Source: JAUSNA01 sp964511965 (GTDB lineage: Bacteria; Patescibacteriota; Microgenomatia; Levybacterales; GWA1-39-11). Taken from it: a stretch of 64,000 bases of DNA. Numbering within the stretch: position 1 is the stretch's first letter; every line of letters begins with the position of its first letter. A program made the position numbers and the translations under genes. The notes beneath the pieces were generated by a model. The model was not told where the DNA came from, searched no databases, and saw only the letters and a program-made list of their open reading frames with translations. The stretch lies in the NCBI GenBank assembly GCA_964511965.1, contig CAZEGF010000008.1:11493-75492 (forward strand), given 5' to 3'. This document shows positions 1 to 7,339 of the stretch, in pieces.

Positions 1-2
1 TA

Positions 3-308
3 AAGAAGGGATACAAAATCCTTGAGCGCAATTTCCGTAAAGGGTATGGTGAGATTGACATCATCGCTCTAGATGACAAAACTCTGGTGTTTATAGAAGT
101 AAAAACCCGTTCTTCAAATAAATACGGAACTCCTTTTGAAGCTATTTCTCCCAATAAGTTGAGGCTTCTTATTAAAGGCGCAAATTATTATAAATACGTT
201 TTGCATCCAAATCTGACGGATGATATGAGAATTGATGCTATTGGAGTAATGGTATGGGGAAATGAAGTTCTATCAATTGAGCATTTAGAAAATATCTCAG
301 GATTTTAA
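3..308 (+). CDS. yraN: YraN/UPF0102 family endonuclease-like protein, 5' truncated
   Basis: The frame is open from the window edge, so the N-terminus is missing. The visible part has the family core: GEIDIIA at about codons 17-23, followed by LVFIEVKTR, the acidic and lysine residues of the nuclease-like fold. About 101 residues are present; family members are usually about 115-125, so only a short N-terminal piece is lost. YraN proteins are Holliday-junction-resolvase-like by fold, but their cellular role is not settled. The gene converges with the kinase-like gene, overlapping it by 4 bp. An internal GTG at 87 is just a valine of the motif, not the start. Confidence 0.88.
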   Translation, partial: KKGYKILERNFRKGYGEIDIIALDDKTLVFIEVKTRSSNKYGTPFEAISPNKLRLLIKGANYYKYVLHPNLTDDMRIDAIGVMVWGNEVLSIEHLENISGF

Positions 309-889
309 GTTAGGTTAAGCGTTTCAAGAACTTTTTGTAAAGACTGTTCTCTATTCAATAAAAACGTATTAATTACCAAATCATAGTAACCCCTATTCAT
401 ATATGTCCAATTTGTATCGCCATTTGCATATAATCTTTGCCATTTTTCAATATCATTTTTTTCCCGTTCTATTACTTCTTCTTTTGCTTTTTCTACTGAA
501 ATTTCCTCACGATTTACTAATCTATCTATTCGTATTTGGGTTTGATCATTACCATGCTCGTCCTCACAAATAACGAGTATCTTAAAAATTCCATCTACTC
601 CTTGAGCATTAAATCCAGCAAGCTTAGTTTCTAAGATTATATTTTTGTCCTCCCTGATAATCTTTTTAAGTTGTTCATCAAATAATAAATCTTCCTCATC
701 TGGTCTTAAGCTCGTATCTTTTGGGGCAAGCTGCATATGTTGTCTAACAGCCTCCCAGAATATTTCTCCTCCTTCAATGTGTTTCCAGTCGAGATATTGG
801 GCAAGTCTTTTCGCTAAGGTAGTTGATCCAGAAGCAATTCTTCCAGAAACAGCGATTATTCGGATAGAGCCTAGATCTTTTGGATTCAT
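305..889 (-). CDS. Cytidylate kinase-like P-loop kinase
   Basis: A 194-residue nucleoside monophosphate kinase-like protein. The N-terminal P-loop is GRIASGSTT (about residues 16-24). The second half has the lid-type pattern: RLVNREEIS, then an A-x-x-E-V-I-ERE helix, and a C-terminal YYDLVINT strand, as in the archaeal-type cytidylate kinase family that phosphorylates (d)CMP. It starts 5 bp after the gap stop on the same strand and is probably co-transcribed with it. The substrate is inferred from the family; other small AAA_18-like kinases share this layout, so CMP specificity is not certain. Confidence 0.7.
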   Translation of the reverse strand: MNPKDLGSIRIIAVSGRIASGSTTLAKRLAQYLDWKHIEGGEIFWEAVRQHMQLAPKDTSLRPDEEDLLFDEQLKKIIREDKNIILETKLAGFNAQGVDGIFKILVICEDEHGNDQTQIRIDRLVNREEISVEKAKEEVIEREKNDIEKWQRLYANGDTNWTYMNRGYYDLVINTFLLNREQSLQKVLETLNLT

Positions 890-894
890 AAAAA

Positions 895-1980
895 TTAACT
901 TTGAGGATTTCCTTGTGCCTTGCGGCCCAAAATAAGAGTTTCTTCAACGAGTCTGTTTGAGTATCCAAATTCATTGTCGTACCATGCAATAATTTTTAAC
1001 ATATTCCCTGCAACTACCTGTGTTAGCGACAAATCGGCTATTGAGGAGTGTGAGTTACCGATTATATCACTTGAAACGAGTGGGTCATTGGTAACAGTAA
1101 AAATACCCTTCCAGCGAGGGTTTTCAGCTGCTTGTTTGAGTACCCCGTTAACCTCTTCAACCGTTACATCTCTTTTAAGTAAAAAAGTAAAATCAGAAAG
1201 AGAACCAACTGCTACCGGAACTCGGATAGCAAGTCCGTTAAAAATTCCCTGAAGTGAAGGAATCGCTTTTGCAGCTGCAATTGTTGCACCTGATGATGTC
1301 GGGATGATATTTTGAGCTGCATTTCTTGCCCTTCTATAATCTTTATGCCCTCCGTCTTGAAGGCTTTGGTCTGATGTATATCCGTGAATTGTCGTCATCA
1401 TTGCTTTTTCAATTCCAAAAGTTTCTTCGATAATTGCTGCAACTGGTGCAATGCAATTTGTTGTACAAGATGCGTTACTAACTACATTCTCAATTTTTTC
1501 TCCATCCTGATCATTTAGATTTACCCCCAAAACATAAGTTGCGGCACTCTGTTCATCTTTAAATGGAGCAGAGAGTATGACTGATTTTGCCCCCGCATCA
1601 ATATGAGGCTGAATTTTTTCAGGGGTAGTAAATGCACCGGTCGATTCAATAACTACATCAACATTTAGATCGCGCCAAGGTAGTTTTGAAGGATCCTTTT
1701 CAGAGAAAAAGGGAATAACTTTATCATCAACGACTAAGGCTCCAATAGTCTCTAAGGAATATTTTGCTTCTACCTCTTCCGGTTTTTGAATAAAAAGTGA
1801 ATGGTGGTGAAGCTCATGATACATTGTGTCAAACTTAAGAAGATACATCCAGCCCTGCATGTCGGTTGATGACCCAGCATTAACCGCAACAATTTCAATT
1901 TCCTCCCCGAATTTCTCAATAATAATACGATGGGCGACTCTTCCGATACGACCGTAACCGTTGATTGCAACACGAACCAT
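895..1980 (-). CDS. gap: Glyceraldehyde-3-phosphate dehydrogenase, type I
   Basis: Catalyses oxidative phosphorylation of glyceraldehyde-3-phosphate to 1,3-bisphosphoglycerate in glycolysis. The N-terminus has the Rossmann motif NGYGRIGR. The catalytic cysteine lies in SNASCTTNC (about residue 170) and the catalytic histidine in TTIHGYTSDQ. The C-terminus has WYDNEFGYSNR. At 361 residues it is slightly longer than usual (about 335). At the second beta-strand, where NAD-specific enzymes have Asp, the sequence reads VAVNAGSS, so NADP use is possible (inference). A -10-like TACTAT lies 6 nt upstream of the ATG, fitting a leaderless start. It leads an apparent two-gene unit with the downstream kinase. 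Confidence 0.95.
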   Translation of the reverse strand: MVRVAINGYGRIGRVAHRIIIEKFGEEIEIVAVNAGSSTDMQGWMYLLKFDTMYHELHHHSLFIQKPEEVEAKYSLETIGALVVDDKVIPFFSEKDPSKLPWRDLNVDVVIESTGAFTTPEKIQPHIDAGAKSVILSAPFKDEQSAATYVLGVNLNDQDGEKIENVVSNASCTTNCIAPVAAIIEETFGIEKAMMTTIHGYTSDQSLQDGGHKDYRRARNAAQNIIPTSSGATIAAAKAIPSLQGIFNGLAIRVPVAVGSLSDFTFLLKRDVTVEEVNGVLKQAAENPRWKGIFTVTNDPLVSSDIIGNSHSSIADLSLTQVVAGNMLKIIAWYDNEFGYSNRLVEETLILGRKAQGNPQS

Positions 1981-2117
1981 ATATTCATAGTAGAAGAAAT
2001 ATGTTTTTTATTCAATAGGACAGTTTGCTATTTCTTTTTTTGGCCTCATCGAATATATTTGCGAATGCAAATGAAGCAGAAAAGCCGATAGGTATTTTCT
2101 TTTTGAGGCTTTTCAAC

Positions 2118-2123
2118 TATAAT
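2118..2123 (+). promoter_or_regulatory. -10 box of a leaderless promoter for rpmH
   Basis: TATAAT ends exactly 7 nt before the rpmH ATG at 2131, so transcription should begin at or next to the start codon. No Shine-Dalgarno sequence lies between. The 150-bp gap between the divergent gap and rpmH genes holds this promoter and the gap promoter. I saw no DnaA-box cluster in it. Confidence 0.6.
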
Positions 2124-2130
2124 ATACCCT

Positions 2131-2262
2131 ATGTCTGAACGAATGACAAAAAATAATAAATTGAAAGGACAGAAAAAGCACGGCTTTTTGGGAAGGCTCA
2201 AAACTCTTGGTGGTAGCAATCTCATCAAAAGACGTAGACAAAAGGGCAGAAAAAGTCTCTAA
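2131..2262 (+). CDS. rpmH: 50S ribosomal protein L34
   Basis: A 43-residue basic protein of the large ribosomal subunit. The C-terminal two thirds match L34: KHGFLGRLKT, then a GG turn, then IKRRRQKGRKSL. The N-terminus is divergent: the usual MKRTFQPS start is replaced by a Ser/Asn/Lys-rich stretch. Its stop codon shares a base with the rnpA ATG. The order rpmH-rnpA-yidC-khpB is the classic conserved bacterial cluster, which supports the call despite the short length. Confidence 0.93.
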   Translation: MSERMTKNNKLKGQKKHGFLGRLKTLGGSNLIKRRRQKGRKSL

Positions 2263-2582
2263 TGTTTGACCGAAGTCACAGATTTTCCTTTAAAAAGGGT
2301 GCACCAAAACGTATATTTGCTACACCCCTGTTTGTTATCAGATTTGATACAAATAACGATAAATTACACAGCAGTGTAGTTGTCGGCAAAAAGGTTGACA
2401 AACGGGCGGTTGTACGAAATAGAATTAAAAGACAAATAAACGCTATACTAAAAGAAGTGCTATCAACAGAATTAAAATTTGATATTGTTTTTTTTATAAA
2501 AAAACAAATTAATGAGGCAGAAACTGATACTATTAAAGAAACAATTTTCAAATCTCTAAAAGAAATACACATACTTAAATGA
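2262..2582 (+). CDS. rnpA: Ribonuclease P protein component
   Basis: Protein subunit of RNase P, which removes 5' leaders from precursor tRNAs. At 106 residues it is near family length. The conserved RNR signature is present as AVVRNRIKRQ (about residues 50-59), preceded by VVVGKKVDKRA and an N-terminal FSFKKG strand that binds the leader. It overlaps rpmH by 1 bp and yidC by 4 bp, indicating coupled translation. Its substrates in this window include tRNAs with unusual 5' flanks (see findings). Confidence 0.93.
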   Translation: MFDRSHRFSFKKGAPKRIFATPLFVIRFDTNNDKLHSSVVVGKKVDKRAVVRNRIKRQINAILKEVLSTELKFDIVFFIKKQINEAETDTIKETIFKSLKEIHILK

Positions 2583-3394
2583 ATATCGGAGCAATTTTCA
2601 CAATCCTTCTCACACAACCTATTACAAATCTTTTAGTTGGGTGCTACCAACTTTTTGCATTTCTACATATTCCATTTGCTCTTGGTTTTTCAATAATTCT
2701 TCTAACATTCATAATCCGTCTTGTTCTTTATCCATTTACTGCATCACAAATAAAAACGAGTAAGAAAATGCAAGATATGGCACCTCATATTTCAAATCTA
2801 AAAGCAAAACACAAAGACGATAAAAAGAAGCAGCAAGAAGAAATGATGAAGTTATATTCAGAATTTGGGGTAAATCCGGCTGCCGGATGTCTACCAGTTA
2901 TTATCCAAATCCCAATTATCTGGAGTTTGTACCATGTGTTAAGCACTGTTGTAAATGCAAATTCTGTTGCAAAGCTCAAAGAGATTAATCATCTTATGTA
3001 TTTTGATGGATTAAAATTAACAAAGCTTTGGGAGGTAACATTTTTTGGAATTCCTCTTTCTCAATCTCCAGCACAACTCATGGGTCATATGCCTCTTATA
3101 ATTTTAGTACCAGTCATAACTGGAGTATTACAGCTTATTTTCTCAAAAATGATGGCACCGGAAGTTGCACCAACCGGAAAACAAGATGACTTTCAGGCTA
3201 CCTTTGCAAAACAATCGCTATTTATTTTCCCAATCATGATTGCATTCTTTTCGTTTAGACTTCCATTCGGACTCTCATTATACTGGAATGCGTTCACGAT
3301 TTTTGGTATAATTCAGCAGTACTTTTTAGTTGGACTTGGTGGCCTAAAGCAATGGCAAAAGTTCACAGCAAATTTATATGGAAAAAGAAATTAG
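2579..3394 (+). CDS. yidC: Membrane protein insertase YidC (Oxa1 type)
   Basis: Inserts and folds inner-membrane proteins. At 271 residues it is the short Gram-positive-like form without the large periplasmic P1 domain. The conserved positive residue of the hydrophilic groove is in FIIRLVLYP (about residue 50). A cytoplasmic hairpin rich in K/Q follows (about 65-95), then the GCLPVIIQIPIIWSLY segment, with more membrane helices near residues 175-190 and 215-255. Its last bases overlap the khpB start by 17 bp. Confidence 0.95.
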   Translation: MNIGAIFTILLTQPITNLLVGCYQLFAFLHIPFALGFSIILLTFIIRLVLYPFTASQIKTSKKMQDMAPHISNLKAKHKDDKKKQQEEMMKLYSEFGVNPAAGCLPVIIQIPIIWSLYHVLSTVVNANSVAKLKEINHLMYFDGLKLTKLWEVTFFGIPLSQSPAQLMGHMPLIILVPVITGVLQLIFSKMMAPEVAPTGKQDDFQATFAKQSLFIFPIMIAFFSFRLPFGLSLYWNAFTIFGIIQQYFLVGLGGLKQWQKFTANLYGKRN

Positions 3395-3830
3395 TGTAAT
3401 ACAAAAAGAGCTTGAAAAGCTCCTCAAACAAATTGGAGTTAAATCAACTATTGTAGTTGAGGCTAATGATGACGGGTATACAATTGTTCTGGACGCTTTA
3501 GAAGACAACGCACTTCTTATTGGAAAACATGGAAATACACTCGCTTCTCTTGAACTTATTGTTAATCTGATTGTTGCAAATAAATTAGGAGAATTTAGAA
3601 GAACAACAATCGAAATTGGTAGTTATAGAGCTGAACGGGAACAATATCTCACAGAGCTTGCTGATAAGTTGAAAGAGGAAGTTATAACATCAGGTTACGA
3701 AAAACAAGTAAGGGGTCTAAAGCCTTGGGAAAGAAGATATTTGCATATGCATTTGGCTGAAGATAATGACGTCATGACAGAATCGGTTGGTGAAGACCGC
3801 GACCGCACATTAGTTATCAAAAAGAAGTGA
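3378..3830 (+). CDS. khpB: KhpB/Jag RNA-binding protein (KH-R3H)
   Basis: A 150-residue RNA-binding protein. A KH-like domain has the GxxG loop as IGKHGNT (about residues 50-56), followed by an R3H domain with ERRYLHMHLAED (about 113-124). The N-terminal Jag-N domain found in Firmicutes is absent. KhpB/Jag proteins bind RNA and influence cell division and envelope synthesis. The position directly after yidC is the conserved one. The stop overlaps the next gene by 4 bp. Confidence 0.9.
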   Translation: MEKEISVIQKELEKLLKQIGVKSTIVVEANDDGYTIVLDALEDNALLIGKHGNTLASLELIVNLIVANKLGEFRRTTIEIGSYRAEREQYLTELADKLKEEVITSGYEKQVRGLKPWERRYLHMHLAEDNDVMTESVGEDRDRTLVIKKK

Positions 3831-5068
3831 ACCGTTATCAGAGAATAGCCTTTTTCTCACTGCTCGCAACACTCCCAATACAATTAGGTAAACATTTCTG
3901 GCCACTATTCTCATTTGTTCAAGGAATAAGAATTGATTATTTATCTCCAACATTTTATTTAAGTGACCTCTGTTTTATTTTTCTTTTTCTTGTTTCTTTC
4001 AGATCTTTAAAATTTAAACTTTCTAAAATATTCTTTTCAAAACTTGGAGTTATTTTAGTTTTTAGTATGTTTTGTTCAACAATTCTTGCAGCAAACTTAT
4101 ATGCAGCAATCTTTGGGGTAGTAAAGTTGTCGGAATTTATATATATAGGGGTTTTTGTCTCCCATTTTTTTAAGAAAAGGGATATAGAAAGCTCTCTGTT
4201 CATTCTTGCTCTTGGTGGTTTAGTTGAGAGCGTTATTATTTTATTTCAATTTGTCGCTCAGCATTCTCTTGGGGGCATGTTCTACTATTTAGGAGAAAGG
4301 ACCTTTAATGCATCAACTCCTGGGATCGCAACAGCCCAATTTATGGGAAATTATTTATTAAGGCCAAATGGTACATTTCCCCACCCAAATGTTGCTGCAT
4401 TTTTTCTTTTGTTTGTCTTCGTTTGGGTTTTATACTCTTTAAAATTACAAAAGACTTTTATAAGTTTTTTAAAGATTTTAGTACTTGTGATTTTATCTAT
4501 TGGGATCGTATTGACGCTGTCAAGAATAATTACTTTTCTTTTGATTGGTATAATTCTTTACAAAATAAGACCATCGGGAAGAATTAATATCACACTTACT
4601 CTTTTAGGAGTGTTGGGTATATGTATTTTACTATTTCAGAGGTTTGAAGCTACCCTTATTAAGGATTTAGTGTTAAGAGAGGAGCTTGTTGAAATTGCAG
4701 TAAAAATATTCTTTGCAAATCCGGTTTTTGGAACAGGTCTTAACAATTTTTTCTATACTGAAATACTCTTTCAAAAAACCCTAAGCCCCATACTGTTACA
4801 GCCTGTACACAATATATATCTTTATTGGATTACTCAAACCGGAATTGTAGGTTTTGTTATTGCAGTTTCATTTATTAAAAAAATAGCAATAGAATTAAAA
4901 AAGAAAATTGAATTAAAAATCAAAGAAAATTTTTACAAATTCGTAGCAATAACAATTTTTTGTATCGGCTTTACCGGGATGTTTGACCATTATTTTTTAA
5001 CGCTTCAGCAAGGACAACTCCTAACAACAATTATAATAGGGTTCTGCTTTTCAAATATTGATTCTTAA
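3827..5068 (+). CDS. O-antigen ligase/Wzy-like polymerase, multi-pass membrane protein
   Basis: A 413-residue hydrophobic protein with about ten predicted membrane helices and a longer loop around residues 150-185. It ends with the pattern FGTGLNNF before the last helices, typical of Wzy_C/O-antigen ligase-superfamily proteins that polymerise or transfer surface polysaccharide. No catalytic residue can be assigned from sequence alone. It overlaps khpB and converges on the PBP1A gene with a 4-bp overlap. Together with the flippase at 10598 and the glycosyltransferases it suggests a surface glycan pathway. Confidence 0.75.
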   Translation: MNRYQRIAFFSLLATLPIQLGKHFWPLFSFVQGIRIDYLSPTFYLSDLCFIFLFLVSFRSLKFKLSKIFFSKLGVILVFSMFCSTILAANLYAAIFGVVKLSEFIYIGVFVSHFFKKRDIESSLFILALGGLVESVIILFQFVAQHSLGGMFYYLGERTFNASTPGIATAQFMGNYLLRPNGTFPHPNVAAFFLLFVFVWVLYSLKLQKTFISFLKILVLVILSIGIVLTLSRIITFLLIGIILYKIRPSGRINITLTLLGVLGICILLFQRFEATLIKDLVLREELVEIAVKIFFANPVFGTGLNNFFYTEILFQKTLSPILLQPVHNIYLYWITQTGIVGFVIAVSFIKKIAIELKKKIELKIKENFYKFVAITIFCIGFTGMFDHYFLTLQQGQLLTTIIIGFCFSNIDS

Positions 5069-7314
5069 TGAGGAGTTGGTGTAGGTTCTTGTGGTTGAGG
5101 GCAAGTAACACAATAAGAGTCACCGGTTGGATCAGTTACTATTGCCTCGTCTTTTTCCTCAACGTTATCTGTTTTTCCAGCTGGGGCAAGCGTTTGTGTT
5201 GTCTTATCTACAAAAACTTTACGCATGCCAGGATCAACTGTTCTTGGCAGAGTACCTTTAATGAAATATTCAAATCTTGTTGGGCATACATAAGGTGAGC
5301 CTGCCGGTTGCGGCAATAGACCTGAGGTTGCACAGACCGTTGCGCCGATAACATTATCCGGTTTGTTAAGAGTCTCGACGGGCTTTCCTTCTAAAAGCTT
5401 TGCCATTATTTGGTGCCAGATAGGAGCTGCTCCCGTTATTCCTGAAACAACACCCTGAAGTGGTTTATTGTCATTATTACCTACCCAGGTTGCTACTACA
5501 TATGAAGGGGTATATCCTATGGTCCAGTTATCACGGTAATCATTTGTTGTTCCGGTTTTGACAGACACTGTCTGTCCTTTAATTGATAATGGAGAATTAC
5601 TACCGAAGGAAGCACTTCTTGCTCCATTGTCTGAGAGTATATTAGAAATAATATATGCTACCCCATCAGGAAGAACTTTTTTCCCTAATAGAGGACTTTC
5701 TACGGGTTTGTATTGCTGTATTATTTTTCCTTTAGAATCGGTAACTTTTAATATTGGATGAAGGCCAATCTTATATCCGGAATTTGCAAATACACCGTAG
5801 GCTTCTGTCATTTCAACCATTGTTACCTCTCCTCCACCAAGCGTTAAAGATAATCCATAGCGATCCGGATCAGTAAATGAATTAATACCCATTGCACTTG
5901 CTGTTGCAATCATGGCTTCTAGTCCATTTAATTTGAGCATTTTTACAGCGGGTATATTAAATGAATTTGCCAATGCATATCTCATCTGTTGTACTCCATG
6001 GAACTTAAGATCATAGTTGAGAGGGCAATATGGTGCACCTGATGGATTTGGAAAGCATGTTTTTTGATCAACAAATGGTGTTGCGGCAGTATATCCTTTA
6101 ATAAGACCTGTCGCATAATTTATTGGTTTGATTGATGATCCAGGTTGTCTTTTTGAAATTGCTACATTTACGTTTCCATCCCTTTCGGTATCAAAATAAT
6201 TTCTACTTCCAACCATCGCCAAAACTTCACCGGTGCCGGGACGTGTTACCATACTTGCTGCGTTATACCAATTATTACCGGTTAATGTTGCCTCTTCCGT
6301 CGCTATTGCATCCTCTGCTATCTTTTGGACGTCAAGGTCAAGTGACGTTGTAACAATTAATCCACCCTGTTCTACCATCTTTTCACCATATTGTTGTACG
6401 AGAAGATCTTTAATAAAGAATACGAAATGAGGAGCTAGTATCGTGTCTTTAATATGATTAAAAACAAGAGGTTCATTCTTGGCCTGCTCGAGCTGATTTT
6501 TTGTAATATAACCGGAGTCTTTCATTGCTTGAAGAACCTGAAGTTGTCTGCTTTTGCCATTTTCAGGATGCGACCCAAAAGGTGAATAAACACTTGGGGC
6601 CTGTGGGAGGCCTGCAAGAAATGCGCTTTCAGAGAGAGTTAATTTCGATACTTCCTTACCAAAATAAATTTGTGATGCTGCCTCTACTCCCCATGCTGTA
6701 CCTCCATAAGAAACCTGGTTAAGGTACATTTCCAAAATTCTATTTTTAGAATAGATCGACTCAACGACAAAAGACAGCAACACTTCCTTTATTTTTCTTG
6801 TAATCGTTCGATCTAAAGTCAAAAGTGAATTTCTAACGAGTTGTTGTGTTATGGTAGACCCTCCCTGTACTGACTTATGCGTTAACGTTACATACGCAGC
6901 GCGCATAATGCCTCTGATATCAACCGCACCGTGATTATAGAAATTTTTATCTTCAATTGAGATCGTTGCTTCCTGTAGGTATTTTGGGATTTTGTTTAAA
7001 GATACAAATGATTGATTTCTACTTGCATAGATTGTGTAAAGCAATTTTCCGTCCCGCGAATAAATTTTGCTAGATTGAGGGAAGTTATTGCTTCCTATTA
7101 CAGTTGCACGTGGTACATCTTTTATGACTAATAATATTGCTACTGCGAAAATACTGATAGGTATTGCTAAGAGAAAGTAACTGAGTAAAAGCCATTTATT
7201 TTTAACTAGAATTGAAGGTTTTTTAATAACCTTCAAAACCATTCGAAATGGATAGGACAAGCGTTTGGTTGCTTTTTTCATTGGGGCTTTTGAGTACTGT
7301 TTTTTAGTAAACAT
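5065..7314 (-). CDS. Penicillin-binding protein 1A (bifunctional transglycosylase/transpeptidase)
   Basis: Polymerises and cross-links peptidoglycan outside the membrane. It has 749 residues, with a basic cytoplasmic N-terminus and one membrane helix at about 42-65. The GT51 glycosyltransferase domain carries SIEDKNFYNHG (catalytic Glu) and GGSTITQQ. The transpeptidase domain has SxxK as GSSIKP (Ser nucleophile), SxN as NSFN, and KTG as VKTGTTND. The C-terminus is a short Cys/Pro/Thr tail (YCVTCPQPQ). Start: ATG with TACAAT one base upstream, so either a second promoter is used or the true transcript starts earlier. It is followed by the DUF4012 gene on the same strand. Confidence 0.95.
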   Translation of the reverse strand: MFTKKQYSKAPMKKATKRLSYPFRMVLKVIKKPSILVKNKWLLLSYFLLAIPISIFAVAILLVIKDVPRATVIGSNNFPQSSKIYSRDGKLLYTIYASRNQSFVSLNKIPKYLQEATISIEDKNFYNHGAVDIRGIMRAAYVTLTHKSVQGGSTITQQLVRNSLLTLDRTITRKIKEVLLSFVVESIYSKNRILEMYLNQVSYGGTAWGVEAASQIYFGKEVSKLTLSESAFLAGLPQAPSVYSPFGSHPENGKSRQLQVLQAMKDSGYITKNQLEQAKNEPLVFNHIKDTILAPHFVFFIKDLLVQQYGEKMVEQGGLIVTTSLDLDVQKIAEDAIATEEATLTGNNWYNAASMVTRPGTGEVLAMVGSRNYFDTERDGNVNVAISKRQPGSSIKPINYATGLIKGYTAATPFVDQKTCFPNPSGAPYCPLNYDLKFHGVQQMRYALANSFNIPAVKMLKLNGLEAMIATASAMGINSFTDPDRYGLSLTLGGGEVTMVEMTEAYGVFANSGYKIGLHPILKVTDSKGKIIQQYKPVESPLLGKKVLPDGVAYIISNILSDNGARSASFGSNSPLSIKGQTVSVKTGTTNDYRDNWTIGYTPSYVVATWVGNNDNKPLQGVVSGITGAAPIWHQIMAKLLEGKPVETLNKPDNVIGATVCATSGLLPQPAGSPYVCPTRFEYFIKGTLPRTVDPGMRKVFVDKTTQTLAPAGKTDNVEEKDEAIVTDPTGDSYCVTCPQPQEPTPTPH

Positions 7315-7339
7315 GATTGTATCACAATGGACTTATAAA

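Noticed and set aside
1981..2130. Possible replication origin next to rpmH-rnpA-yidC
   Set aside because: The cluster is often near oriC, but no DnaA-box cluster or AT-rich unwinding pattern beyond the genome average was seen, and dnaA/dnaN are absent.
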